Assembly: GCA_025716855.1 (NCBI GenBank)
Contig: JAIXMQ010000007.1
Span: 310,001 to 374,000, forward strand
Source: Pilaira anomala
Lineage: Eukaryota > Mucoromycota > Mucoromycetes > Mucorales > Mucoraceae
Direction of reading: 5' to 3'
DNA: 64,000 nt
A model generated the notes under the pieces. It was not told where the DNA came from and made no database searches. It saw only the letters and a program-made list of their open reading frames with translations. Of the stretch, positions 54,217 through 64,000 are shown in pieces; the first letter of the stretch is position 1; each line of letters starts with the position of its first letter. Made by a program: the position numbers and the translations under genes.

Positions 54217-55432
54217 ATGGCTCCTCCTAACGTCGATAATATCATCAAAGAAATCGAAACTCTCAATTTACAGACTCTTGCTCGTAAACAGGGTAGTTAT
54301 TTGGTTTATCCTGATACAAAGGTATTGACATAATTATCATATATATCGTATTTTTCTTTCACTTAAAATTTACAATGTGTTTATAGTATCCTGATCTTGA
54401 ACCTTTCAAGCACAACGATCCTGCAGCTCGAGGCGATCCTACAAAGGCTTCTATTTTCAAGAATGCCGAAAAAATCTTTGATTTAACACCTAATATTGGT
54501 ACCGAAATTCATGGTCTTCAATTATCTGCTTTAACTGATACCCAGAAGGATGATTTGGCTTTACTGGTTGCTGAGCGAGGTGTTGTCTTTTTCAGAGATC
54601 AAGACATTGACATTCAACAAGGCAAGGAGTTTGGAAAATACTTTGGTCCTCTGTAAGTTCATACATTAAGAAAATAATAATCTTTTTAGACACTAAATGT
54701 TATAATAGTCATATTCATAACGTTTTTGGTCACCCTCCTGGTCATCCTGAACTTCATATTGTGTACTTTGATCCCGAAATTGCCAAAACGACCAATTTAT
54801 TTGGTTCCGCTGAACTTGGATCAACAAGATCTGCTGCTGATGGTTGGCATTCAGATGTTACCTATGAAAAGCAACCTCCTGCTTTAACCTTGCTCAAAAT
54901 CGATACTTTACCTCATACTGGTGGAGACACTCTTTGGGCTTCAGGATATGCTGCTTATGATAGACTTTCAGCTCCTATGAAAAAGTTTTTGGAAGGATTA
55001 GAGGCTTTTCACTCTGGTGAACATCAAGTCCATCGAGCACTTGCGGCAGGCCATGTTTCCCGTCGTAATGTCTATACTGCTACACATCCAGTTATTCGTA
55101 CGCATCCTGTTACCGGCTGGAAATCACTCTTTGTTCAAAAAGAATTTACTCGTCGTATCGTAGGCCTTTCCGATCGCGAATCTGAGACAATCTTGAACTA
55201 TTTATTTGATCATATTTCTGGTGGCGTTGATTTTCAAGTTCGTTTTAAGTGGGAAGAAAACAGTGTTGCAGTTTGGGATAATCGTGTTACATGTCACAAT
55301 GCCATCTTTGATTATCTTGATTTTGGTAAGCGTCATGGTTGGAGAGTTACTTCCCAAGGCGAAGCGCCTTATTTTGATCCCAAGAGTAAGTCAAGAAAGC
55401 AAGATTTGCAAGAAAACGCCAAGAGTGTTTAA
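54217..55432 (+). CDS. TauD/TfdA-type Fe(II)/2-oxoglutarate dioxygenase
   Basis: Non-heme iron enzyme of 364 residues; fungal members release sulfite from taurine or other sulfonates, or act on related small acids. Exons are 54217-54321, 54387-54652 and 54709-55432. Iron ligands: His171 and Asp173 in WHSDVTYEKQPPALTLL and the distal His in NRVTCHNAIFDY. The 2-oxoglutarate carboxylate should bind Arg in KRHGWRVT. The fold landmarks GTEIHGLQLSALTD, ERGVVFFRDQDI, GGDTLWASGYAAYDRLS and THPVIRTHPVTGWKSLFV are all present and match yeast Jlp1-like proteins. No targeting peptide is seen. A role in sulfur scavenging is likely but the substrate is inferred from family. Confidence 0.93.
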
Positions 55433-55599
55433 ACTGGCTTAGGCTATTATATAAAAGAGACTATGGATATGACTTAATGTTACATGCCAATAATAATAAT
55501 AATAATAATAAAAAAAGGTTATAACTCTGATTTTTAAGTTTGTTTGAAAATAAAATTTTGAGAAGATAATAATAGACAAAGACTAGTAGAAATTTTTAA

Positions 55600-56294
55600 C
55601 AATAAATAGAAAATTTTGAACATCAATAGAGATAACTAATTGACTTTTATTATAATTCAGAAAAGCTCAACGAAGCAATAAGAGTTTCTTCCTTTGGGAT
55701 AGCTGTTAAACCGGAATTTTCTAAATTAACGCGTTCTTCTTCCTTCAGGCATAAAAATAATGTAGCAAATCAATTCAAATACCTTTACTCAGTTAAAATG
55801 ATTACTCCAGCTTGTAGGGATATCTGCAGATTTCAGTTCAACAAACTTCCATAATCGATCTTCTTTCAACTTCATTTTGGATAGGGTAACTGTATCTTTG
55901 GTCACTTGAGAAAATTAAACATGGCTAAAAATTTCAGAAATTTGCAAATAAGCAAAACAATGATTGCTTGCATCCCAATCAGGTTCACTTTGTGTCTGAG
56001 TCAAAGATTGCGGCGATGTTTTAATAGGACTCGAGTTACATGTAATGGTTGCATTCGTACATTCTAAAGGCGCATTTCCATTTTGGGTTGCTTTCTTCTT
56101 AATCCCCATGTCATATCTTCTTCATCACTACTACTTGTTCTCTTTAATGGCTTACTGTCATTTTTCACTTCGTCTGGTGTAAATTAAACTGTTCCATCGG
56201 ATGAAGGATCGTTTGAGCTTGAACCACATCTCTGTTTAAACGTTGTTCCAGACTGACCAGCTGTAGCTTTAAGAATTGCTTTTTGATCACTCAT
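55600..56294 (-). pseudogene. Decayed gene of an unassigned family (also the repeat partner of 51475-51784)
   Basis: The minus strand opens MSDQKAILKATAGQSGTTFK with QRCGSSSNDPSSDGTV, a TAA, then FTPDEVKNDSKPLKRTSSSD. After a frameshift come IKKKATQNGNAPLECTNATI and DWDASNHCFAYLQISEIFSH, another stop, VTLSKMKLKEDRLWKFVELK with SADIPTSWSNHF and, past an intron-like gap, LKEEERVNLENSGLTAIPKE and ETLIASLSFSEL with a final stop. The order suggests one gene of about 180-200 residues with at least one intron, now inactivated. No domain is recognised. The 3' half is repeated at 51.5 kb. Confidence 0.5.
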
Positions 56295-56705
56295 TTTGTC
56301 TTGTCAACAGTTAACTAGGGGGAGGGGGGAGGCTAAAACTCACAACTTGTCAATTGTATTGGTTTTACCAAATTTAGAGACTCTAAATAAATTTGAATAA
56401 ATGGAAAAGAATTGTAAATACGCACTTGCAGACATGTTTGATGTTACCGAGTCGAATGCAGCGACTTCCACCATAATTCACTCACACAACATTTTTTGTT
56501 AAACTCTCCCCAAGGCCAACGAATCCAAAAAAGAGGAAATCGAACTAAACCGTGCTTTTGTTTGAAATAAAAAAATGTCATTAAAATAACACGCAAATTG
56601 GCACCGTGAGCACGGCAATAGTTTAATATAATATAAAATGTGAATGATGAGATAATTATATATATATATTTTTTAATAAAAGAAAAGAGAGTTTTTAATT
56701 TTTTT
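56295..56705. other. Spacer downstream of gamma-COP
   Basis: About 400 bp holding the gamma-COP 3' flank. The frame at 56444-56752 is a shadow of low-complexity sequence. Confidence 0.5.
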
Positions 56706-59700
56706 TTAAGCAATAGCAGAAAGAACGATTTGAGAAATAGTAGGATCTTCACTTCTCACAGCCATTTCAAAAGCAACACCAGAAGTAGAGTTAAATGTCA
56801 TACGACATCTTGCCAAGACCTTTTCACCAGTCAAGAATGTACCGGCCATAGTCAAAGTATGAACGTTAGGGTTGCGTGGTAAAGCCGTATCATCAAGAGG
56901 TTGCATGCCTAATAAATCTATAATAGCAGTACATGCAGCTTGAAGACTAGGTGCCTTTTCACGATCTAATGCCAATGTCTCTATTGCCTCTCCATCTGCA
57001 TAGCTTGCAAACTCTTCTTCAAAATTAGATACATACGTAGGACGAATATAATCACTGGTTAATAAATCTAAGTCTTCAACTTGGTATTCGTCTTCATAAC
57101 CTTCTTCATCAGGTTCTCCTGTAGTAGGATCACAATCCTTGACAACAAACTTTAATGTATTTGTGAAAGATGCTGTTACAAAAGATATTAGTTCTCTCTC
57201 ACATTATATAAATAAATAAATAAAGAAAAAAGTTTGACTTTACCAATAGGGAAATCATCAACATCTTCACGTTCATAAGCAACATAAATTTGTCCAGGAA
57301 CATCGTATTGTAATTTAGCAGCAGGAATTTCCAAGACACGAACCAAACCCGATTCTTCATCATCAATTTGCATCATCATTTCTACATTTTCTAATAATTG
57401 ATCGTTCAAGGTATTAAGACAATTGAATTGGAATAAAATATGTTTAGCAAAAGTATGTTTGATGCAGTTCACATTATATTCAGTTTCACTTTCAGTGATC
57501 TCAATCTTTGCAGAACTCTTGAACAATGCACCAAATGCTGCAATTTCTGGAATAGCCGAAAGTGCTTCAGCATAAGCTGCTTGTTGATCCAATTGACTGG
57601 TTCCCTTTTTATCTGCTTGAGCTGTACTACCACTTGAGGGAGAAGAAGATGAATTGAGAGAAGGTGATGATACGCTTAAAGTAGCCGTAGTCAAATCTTG
57701 AGGACGGTTACGACGACGTTCTTCTTCTTCTTGTTTCTTACTAATGACGGGTACTGAGCTCAAGTTGAAGGCTTTTTCAGTATTCTCTTGATGGTTCACA
57801 TATTCAACTAATTCGCGTTCCAAAATAGGAAGTGCAAAAGTAGAATCATTCACACAATAAAGTTTAGCTAATTCACCATTGTTCATCATTTCTAAAGCTA
57901 ATGTAGCACGATCACGTACTTCGTCATCCACATCGTCTTGACAACGGGTCAATAATACCTTGACACTTTGCTTTACTGTAGCATCAGGACAGTTTACACC
58001 AAATTTAGCTAATGCACTGACGGCTGCACCACGAATAATAGAGTTTTCAAGAATCACTCGGTTATAAATGTAACGAATATACTTTGTAGGTGTAGGTGTC
58101 TTGGGTCCTTCAGAACCAAGCATATGTAATACACGAACTGAAAGTTTGGTGAATTCACAATCCTCAATAAATTCACATAAATAAGATAAAGCTATATTTA
58201 CACACATATACACATTGGGTTAGTTCTATATCCTTTCTTTCTCTTTCATTCACATTGCTTTTACCTGCATCCTTGGATTCAGGAATATGTCGAACCATAT
58301 CAAAAATAGCTTCCACAACAGCCTTTTTAAACTCATATCCTCCTTCATCACGTAAAACGCTGCTCAAGAAAGTAAGCATGACAGCTTGTTTGTTGGGAAA
58401 CTTCATACAAAGAGAACGAATGGCTTCTACTACAATCACCTTGAACTCATCTGAAATTTCTCCCATAAAGCTAGAGATTTGTTTCATCAAGCGATCTACA
58501 GAGGCTTCATTTCCTGTCTTGAGTAAAGTGGTGATGGCAAATGTAGCAATACTACGGTTTTGATCAGATACCAAATTTTCAATATCCAAATTACATGGTG
58601 ATACTGCAGTAGGCTTAGATAAAGCAAGTGTATTTAAAATACGAATAGCAGCAAAACGTAAAGTAGGTTTAGGAGAAGATAAAAAGAGTTGTAAAACTAA
58701 ATGTACAAAAAAGTTAGCTTATCTAATTTACTAAGAATAAAAAAAACAAGGCTTACCGGAAATAGCAGGATAAAGTTCTTTTGCAGATGCATCCTTCATT
58801 TCACAAATAGCACGAGCTGCTTCCAAATTTACCATATCACTCTTGTGTCTTAAATATCCTTCCAAAAGTTCGTAAATTCGCTTAGTAGATCTATACAAAT
58901 ACGAAAGAATTAGAACATTTTCAAATTCAAAAGTTATTTTTTTTTTTTTTTTACCCAGGTTCATCTTCCATGACTTTACGAGCATATCGAATCAAGATAC
59001 AAACGGCAGCAGGGTTCTTTAAAGTACCACTGTTTCCACCACGACCAGCACCAGAAAAGGTTTGAACTAATTTAGCAATGGCCATGCGATCTTGTTGACG
59101 AATCAAGTACAAGAGACCAATAGCATGGTATTGAGCAATACCACTTGTGGATTGAACAACTTGTGCTTGATTAGCAGAGGATCCTCCACCAAAACTTGTA
59201 ATATAACTAGATGCAACAGATGCAAAACCACCCGATTGTTTCGCGTGAGCTGCTTCTTGTACCTCTGTAGCCCAACGACGTACAATTTCCTTGGATGATC
59301 CAAATAAATGATAAGATGAAACAAGTGCCGCTCCAGAAACAGATGGGTTTTTATCTACAATGGAAGCTTTAATAATACGTTCGATACCTTGAATCATAGA
59401 AGGCTGGATAGTAAAAAAAAAAAAAAAAATTAATATAAATTAGTGTGTACATACAAAAAAAAAAGAAAAAAAAATATAAACTTACGTCGGTAATAAGACA
59501 TAAGGCACGAATAGCATTAGCGCGATAAATGGTTTCTTGCTTGGACTGAATGTCCTTAATTAAAGATTGGGTTACCATGATAACATCTTGAGCGATGCCA
59601 GATAACTCTTTAATAACAAGGTACATCATTTGTCTCAAAGAAGTCTACAAGTAATAATGATAAAAAAAAAAGCAAGATGAATAAAGACAATACTATGTAT

Positions 59701-60041
59701 ATTATTGAAAAGAACTCACATCCTTTGACTGGAAAAGCTTAATGACATTAAAGAAGAGATCGGTTGCTTCTTGCGTATTAAAAGGTTCACCCAAAGAAAG
59801 TAAATAGATGATTTTTGTAAGTAACAATCTACACTTTCGAACATTGATAGGTGAGTCGTTGAAAGCACGAGCTTCTTGAAGTACAGTTGTTTTGTTTATT
59901 TGAGAAAAGACATTAACGTCTCCTACAGAAGAAAAAAAAAAAGATGTTGTGTATGAGTAAATATATTATTTATTTCCCCTTTTTTTTTGCCTTTCATCAA
60001 CTTTTTTTACCTGAATCTTCGTCTCTTTTAGCATAACTCAT
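56706..60041 (-). CDS. SEC21: Coatomer gamma subunit (gamma-COP)
   Basis: Large subunit of the COPI coat that buds vesicles for Golgi-to-ER and intra-Golgi transport; 940 residues. Exons on the minus strand: 60041-60011, 59922-59720, 59644-59486, 59403-58955, 58890-58757, 58696-58265, 58191-57244 and 57172-56706. The adaptin-like HEAT solenoid fills the first ~550 residues, with landmarks [92 protein letters not shown] and [14 protein letters not shown] charged hinge follows, then the appendage ([33 protein letters not shown] region) and the C-terminal platform ending [10 protein letters not shown]. The tiny first exon [10 protein letters not shown] matches the family start. The symbol follows the yeast orthologue. 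Confidence 0.95.
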
Positions 60042-60386
60042 TATTTTATTTTTTATTTTTGGTTTGAAATAAATAAACTTTTTTTAACTTTTTAAAAAAA
60101 AATAAAGTAAAAAGAAGGTTGTTAACCGAGATGAAGTTTATTTAAAATTAAGAGAGAAAGAGACGTGTTCAAGCAGAAAAATTAAAAATAAATAAAAAAT
60201 CCGCTTACATTTGTTTTTTTGAGGACACGTCGAAAAATGTGTTTATCTGAATGGAACCAGAAATAATCCAGAAAGTAATTCCATTTGATTGGTCAATATT
60301 ATTCAACGTCATTTATATACTGTATATATAATTAATTCCCCAAAAAAAAACTTTTTTCTTTTTTTCAACTTCTTTTTCATATCACC
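60042..60386. promoter_or_regulatory. Bidirectional promoter region, gamma-COP / TcdA-like gene
   Basis: 345 bp between two divergent start codons. It includes GGACACGTCGAAAAATGTG and an ATTGGTCAATATTATT segment whose ATTGG core is an inverted CCAAT box (about 60287). No TATA box is clear. Confidence 0.4.
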
Positions 60387-61998
60387 ATGTCATTTATTGA
60401 AAGATTCACAGACTCAGTTGGAAAGTTTTTCGATAAACACCCGCATACACTTCAGTTAACTCTTACAGCCGTTGCAGCTTCTGCTTTAACAGCTACTAGT
60501 TTATTAAGTTATCAAGGCACTCAACGTCGTTTACGTGCAAAGTCACTCAAGGACGAGTTAAGAGAAGCAGAAGAACGTCATATTATCGACCTGACTCCTG
60601 TCGGTACCGTTCACCATGGTTCACATACCATCTTGCCCCCTCCTACCATTTTTGACGATAAATTAATCAGCGAACAACTTTCAAAGAATACAAAGTTCTT
60701 GGGTGAAAACGGTACAAGTAAAATTCGTAACTCGTTTGTGATTGTTGTAGGTGCAGGTGGTGTAGGTTCTTGGACTGCACTCATGTTGATGCGTTCAGGT
60801 GTTCAGCGTATTCGTATTATCGATTTTGATCAAGTCACATTGAGTAGTTTAAATAGACATGCTGTAGCTACTTTGGAAGATGTAGGTACTCCAAAAGTTA
60901 GATGTATCAAGAATCATTTTAGAGAGATTGCTCCCTTTGTAGAGGTAGAGGATTGCATTGATTTGTTAAATGCCGATAATGTGGATGAATTGTTAAGCGG
61001 TAACCCGGATTATGTTGTGGATGCTATCGATAATATCAATACAAAGATTGATTTGATAAAATATTGTTACGAAAAGAAGTTACCTGTCATTAGTTCAATG
61101 GGTGCTGGTGCTAAAGCCGATCCTTCTCGTATTCAAATTGCTGATATTAGCGAAACTTTTGGTAAAGTTTTTAAATATTAGTAGAAAAAAAAAGTTTCTT
61201 AAAATTGACGTTTTCTTTTTATAGAGGATCCTCTTGCTCGTACTGTTCGACGAAAGCTTAAAAAATTAGGTATCCTTGAAGGTATTCCTGTTGCATACTC
61301 GACAGAAAAGCCTCATCACGTCAAACTTTTACCCTTAGGTAAAGTATTTTTTAGGTAAAATTTGTTTTTGAAAAGTATAAACTGATTGTGTTTATTATAT
61401 AGAGGAAGAAAAGATTGAGGATAGAGATGAATTCTCTGCATTACCTGATTTCAGAGCTCGTATTTTACCTGTTTTAGGCACAATTCCCGCCATGTTTGGT
61501 ACATCCATTGCAACCTACATCATTTTGCGTTTATCTGAATACCCTGACTTTGATCCACTTGCAATTAAATTAAGAGATGGATTATATGCTCGTGTTCACC
61601 GTGAATTAATGACAAGAGAAGGAAAGACATTTAAAGAAAAGTAAGTGTTTTTTGATAAAGAAACAAAAGAGGTCTTTTTGTATTAAATTATAAAATTATA
61701 TTATAGGATTTGTCCTTTGGATGCTCGTGATGTTGGATATATTTTCGAAGAAATGTGGCATGGAAAGAGTGTGATTTCAGGTCCTGATGATAAATTAGCA
61801 TTGACACGTTGGGATAAATCAAAGCCTTTGAGTTATTTCAATACTGTTTGTATGACTAGAATGGAGGCAAACACACACGATAAGTTACCTACTGATACTA
61901 ATCTTGAAGATTTCTATGGTAAAGATATTTATAAAAAGGTCATGACTCGTTTTGATAATGAGAGACGAATTCAAAATGTATGGAATGATGTATTGTAA
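60387..61998 (+). CDS. tRNA threonylcarbamoyladenosine dehydratase (Tcd1/Tcd2-like, ThiF/E1 fold)
   Basis: ATP-dependent enzyme that cyclises t6A37 to ct6A in tRNAs; 472 residues. Exons are 60387-61161, 61225-61338, 61403-61640 and 61707-61998. The E1-like nucleotide site is VVGAGGVGSWTALMLMRSGV (121-140) with IIDFDQVTLSSLNRHAV; the DAIDNINTKIDLIKYC strand and ISSMGAGAKADPSRIQIADI follow. The insert PLARTVRRKLKKLGI and the C-terminal extension (FEEMWHGKSVISG, LTRWDKSKPLSYFNTVCMTR) are specific to the eukaryotic Tcd group. An N-terminal hydrophobic helix (about 22-42, LQLTLTAVAASALTATSLL) fits anchorage in the mitochondrial outer membrane, as reported for yeast Tcd proteins. Paralogue identity (1 or 2) is not resolved. 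Confidence 0.92.
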
Positions 61999-62749
61999 AA
62001 GAACTAAAATTACACACCCACATAACAATAGAATCCCTCCTCCCGTCCATTTTTGTAAATAGTATAATAAAATGTTCTTGTCATAGATATAAATATACAT
62101 ATTTTTTATGGAGTACTCGGTACTCGGTTTTTTTTTTCCTTAAACTCAAAATTGCATTAAAACTATTGACTAAGACAAGATATTTATCAAGACGAAACAA
62201 GAAGTTTTATCAATTTTAGCTTCAAAACAAAATGCTTTTACTGACAGGAATAACTACGAGAAGGTAAAGACATATCTAGTCCCAACCTTCAAAGGAAGCT
62301 AATTTAATGGCTAGAAATGTTTACTCCTTCAGTTCCGTATTATTAAACTCTATTCTGGACCCTCAAAGGATGTGCAGCACAAGTTAGCACAACGCCCGAC
62401 TTACATTAAAGTTTATAACTGATAGCCCATTTGTGCTCCGATTTTATACTTTATAAAACGTTTATAATGGATAGTTATCGTGATTTCAAAAAAAAAAATG
62501 AATGCTACAACAAGACGTTGTATTTAGTATATATAAGAGCGCAACGTATCGTTTTTTTACATTCAGTTTAAATATATATATATATATATATACATATTTC
62601 TGCACGACGTGGCTTGGTATCACAAAAAGATGTTGTTTGCATATTATTGTCATCCATCATATTGCACAGCATAAAAAAGGTTTTCTTGAAACTTCATTTT
62701 TTTATTTATTTATTGTTATTTCCCTTTTCCACTTTCTTTAATTATTATT
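61999..62749. other. Intergenic, no gene recognised
   Basis: About 750 bp of AT-rich DNA with an AT microsatellite at 62571-62590. The frame at 62502-62741 is unsupported. Confidence 0.5.
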
Positions 62750-63200
62750 ATGAACAATTCAATCCTCAAGTTAGCAAGAAACTCTAAAAGTTTTGTCACT
62801 CCTAACGGCATTAATACAGTGTCTTTGGTGAATGAAGAACTTGAAAGTTTTATTGGGTCAACTGTCGTCGAGGCCTGTAATTCTGAGGCTGAAGGTTGGT
62901 CTAGCTACCAATCCTTGACCTACGTGATGACAGGAATGCGTGCAGCAACTGCCGATTCGTTCGCTTGGGTCACTAGGTTCCTATTACTTCAATGCTTGGT
63001 ACATTATCATACCTCATGAGTACAGCTTTTTACCGAAGAACTGACCAAATGTTTGACGATCGAACCAGATCATACCGAGTCATGGTGGTTTAATACCGTC
63101 ATGTTTTACCTGGCTGTGGTTTGTTTCGGTAGAGGGATAGTTTAGCGATCTAAATATGGGGACGCCTTTGGAAATCCAGAAATGGAAGGTACATTGTTAA
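62750..63200 (+). pseudogene. Decayed ORF of unknown family
   Basis: A single frame runs for about 150 codons with only two stops: MNNSILKLARNSKSFVTPNG, VNEELESFIGSTVVEACNSE, TADSFAWVTRFLLLQCLVHY, TGA at 63017, VQLFTEELTKCLTIEPDHTE, SWWFNTVMFYLAVVCFGRGI, TAG, then YGDAFGNPEMEG. The sequence is protein-like on both sides of the stops and there is no splice site that would skip them. I know no family for it. The first stop could derive from CGA by one transition. Confidence 0.45.
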
Positions 63201-63643
63201 TAGGCCACCTTTGTTCATATTTGACAATAGTGAGTTCTTAATGTACGACGTCCGAATACTTTCAAACTATCATTTAACGAGCTTTAATTTAACTAAAACT
63301 TTATAAAAGTTTTCCAAAAATGAATAATAGAAATAATTATTGTATTCAAACATTAATTTGCGTGCGTTTATGTGTTTGTGTGTGGTTTACGTTTTTTTTT
63401 TTGTTCATGTGTGTTTTGTGTAGGTAACTCTAAAAGAGCTAAGGGGAGCGTATCAGCTTGGGACTGCCAGTCCAATCCACCAGAAATAGTACATCTAAAG
63501 TGAGATAAATTCCAACATAACTATATGACATTAAACTACTTGTCATTCGAAAAATTAGATCTTGAAAAAAAAAAGAGTAAGTGGGTATCAGTCGCTAAAG
63601 CATGCACAGTTGTGTAGCCAAATTTCTATTGATTTTTCTTTAA
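63201..63643. other. Spacer downstream of the desaturase fragment
   Basis: About 440 bp. A short minus-strand stretch near 63495-63420 (GGLDWQSQADTLPLALLELP) is open but matches nothing I know. Confidence 0.4.
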
Positions 63644-64000
63644 TCAGAACTGATATCCCAGTGGTTTTGCTATTTTAGTTACAGGATCTTTTGCCATATC
63701 GCCAAGACCGATATGGTGTTTAATATGAGAGTGTCTCCAAGAATAATAAGAAGTTAATACAGTGCTATGGATAATAAATCTAACAAAATAATTAATAGTC
63801 TAACGTATATAAAAATAAAAAATGAGTTACTAGATGGTAAGAAATTTTAAAAAAAAATTACCTTGGAAGGACTAAAAGCTAAATGACCACATTCGTGACC
63901 AAGAGTCCAAAGGCCAAAGAAAAAGGTACCTTGGCACATCCAATAAATAGACCAAGCAAGTACACGAGCAGAAGAATAGTTACTCCCTTAAAAAAAATCT
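63644..64000 (-). CDS. Fatty-acid desaturase fragment (delta-12 type), runs off the right edge
   Basis: Minus strand, at least two exons: about 63986-63862 and 63799-63644. It reads [34 protein letters not shown], then [40 protein letters not shown]. These are the first (HECGH) and second (HSHIKHH) histidine boxes of membrane FAD2-type desaturases, which introduce double bonds into acyl chains at the ER. The frame stops with QF-TGA about 20 residues after the second box, whereas a full enzyme continues for some 250 residues to a third box (HVxHH). Either a further intron starts just before the stop (a GTAACT lies at KDP) or the gene is truncated. I could not find a plausible continuation. Confidence 0.6.

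Noticed and set aside
1..64000. CRISPR array, bacterial operons or a secondary-metabolite cluster
   Set aside because: No regularly spaced repeats, no polycistronic layout, and the enzymes present are unrelated and unlinked.

Overview
The window is nuclear DNA of a filamentous fungus, most likely a mucoralean (Mucoromycota). The evidence is AT-rich, homopolymer-rich spacers, genes with many short GT-AG introns (about 50-85 nt, with CTAAC/CTAAT-like branch points), and protein types familiar from that group: a Zn2Cys6 regulator with a KKRGPPKGYIDALEKR linker, a BK-type potassium channel, and expanded uncharacterised families. Exon structures were built by hand from splice signals and reading-frame continuity. 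All twelve multi-exon models that lie fully inside the window have a total coding length divisible by three.

Layout. 1-7.7 kb: the 5' end of a Rab GTPase (minus), a DUF2235 hydrolase (plus) and a Zn2Cys6 transcription factor (plus). 8.3-16.4 kb: an intact tRNA-Ala(AGC) gene (minus) followed on its 5' side by three non-LTR retrotransposons in head-to-tail order: a 5'-truncated copy, a full-length ORF1+ORF2 element and an ORF1-only element. Every junction is marked by the same 14-bp sequence, TGAGCTACAACCCC, which is the first 14 nt of the tRNA gene read on the plus strand. 17.9-24.4 kb: a secreted I9-type protease inhibitor, a G-protein alpha subunit, RAD18, a probable U3 snoRNA gene and a DUF4203 membrane protein. 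24.4-33.4 kb: gene-poor ground with decayed genes (7TM/RGS-like, Tc1/mariner-like, PIF/Harbinger-like, and copies of a family with a PD-(D/E)xK-like motif) plus one small intact-looking gene. 33.9-40.8 kb: a short-chain dehydrogenase with ten exons and a BK/Slo-type potassium channel with eighteen exons, both minus. 40.8-45.8 kb: a gene desert with a pogo-like MITE. 45.8-64 kb: a divergent hexokinase, a WDR44-like WD40 protein with a GC-AG intron, a TauD-type dioxygenase, gamma-COP, a TcdA-like ThiF/E1 protein, and at the right edge part of a fatty-acid desaturase. Decayed repeats lie between these genes.

How the parts relate. Most genes are unlinked housekeeping or signalling functions: vesicle traffic (Rab, gamma-COP, WDR44-like), G-protein signalling, DNA-damage tolerance, rRNA processing and tRNA modification. 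The tRNA-Ala locus stands out. Elements of at least three subfamilies have used the same tRNA gene as a landing pad, each time copying the first 14 nt of the tRNA so that the tRNA gene itself stays whole. The farthest element is presumably the oldest. The ORF1-only element shares its 5' terminus and 3' motif with its autonomous neighbour and looks like a fungal analogue of a half-LINE.
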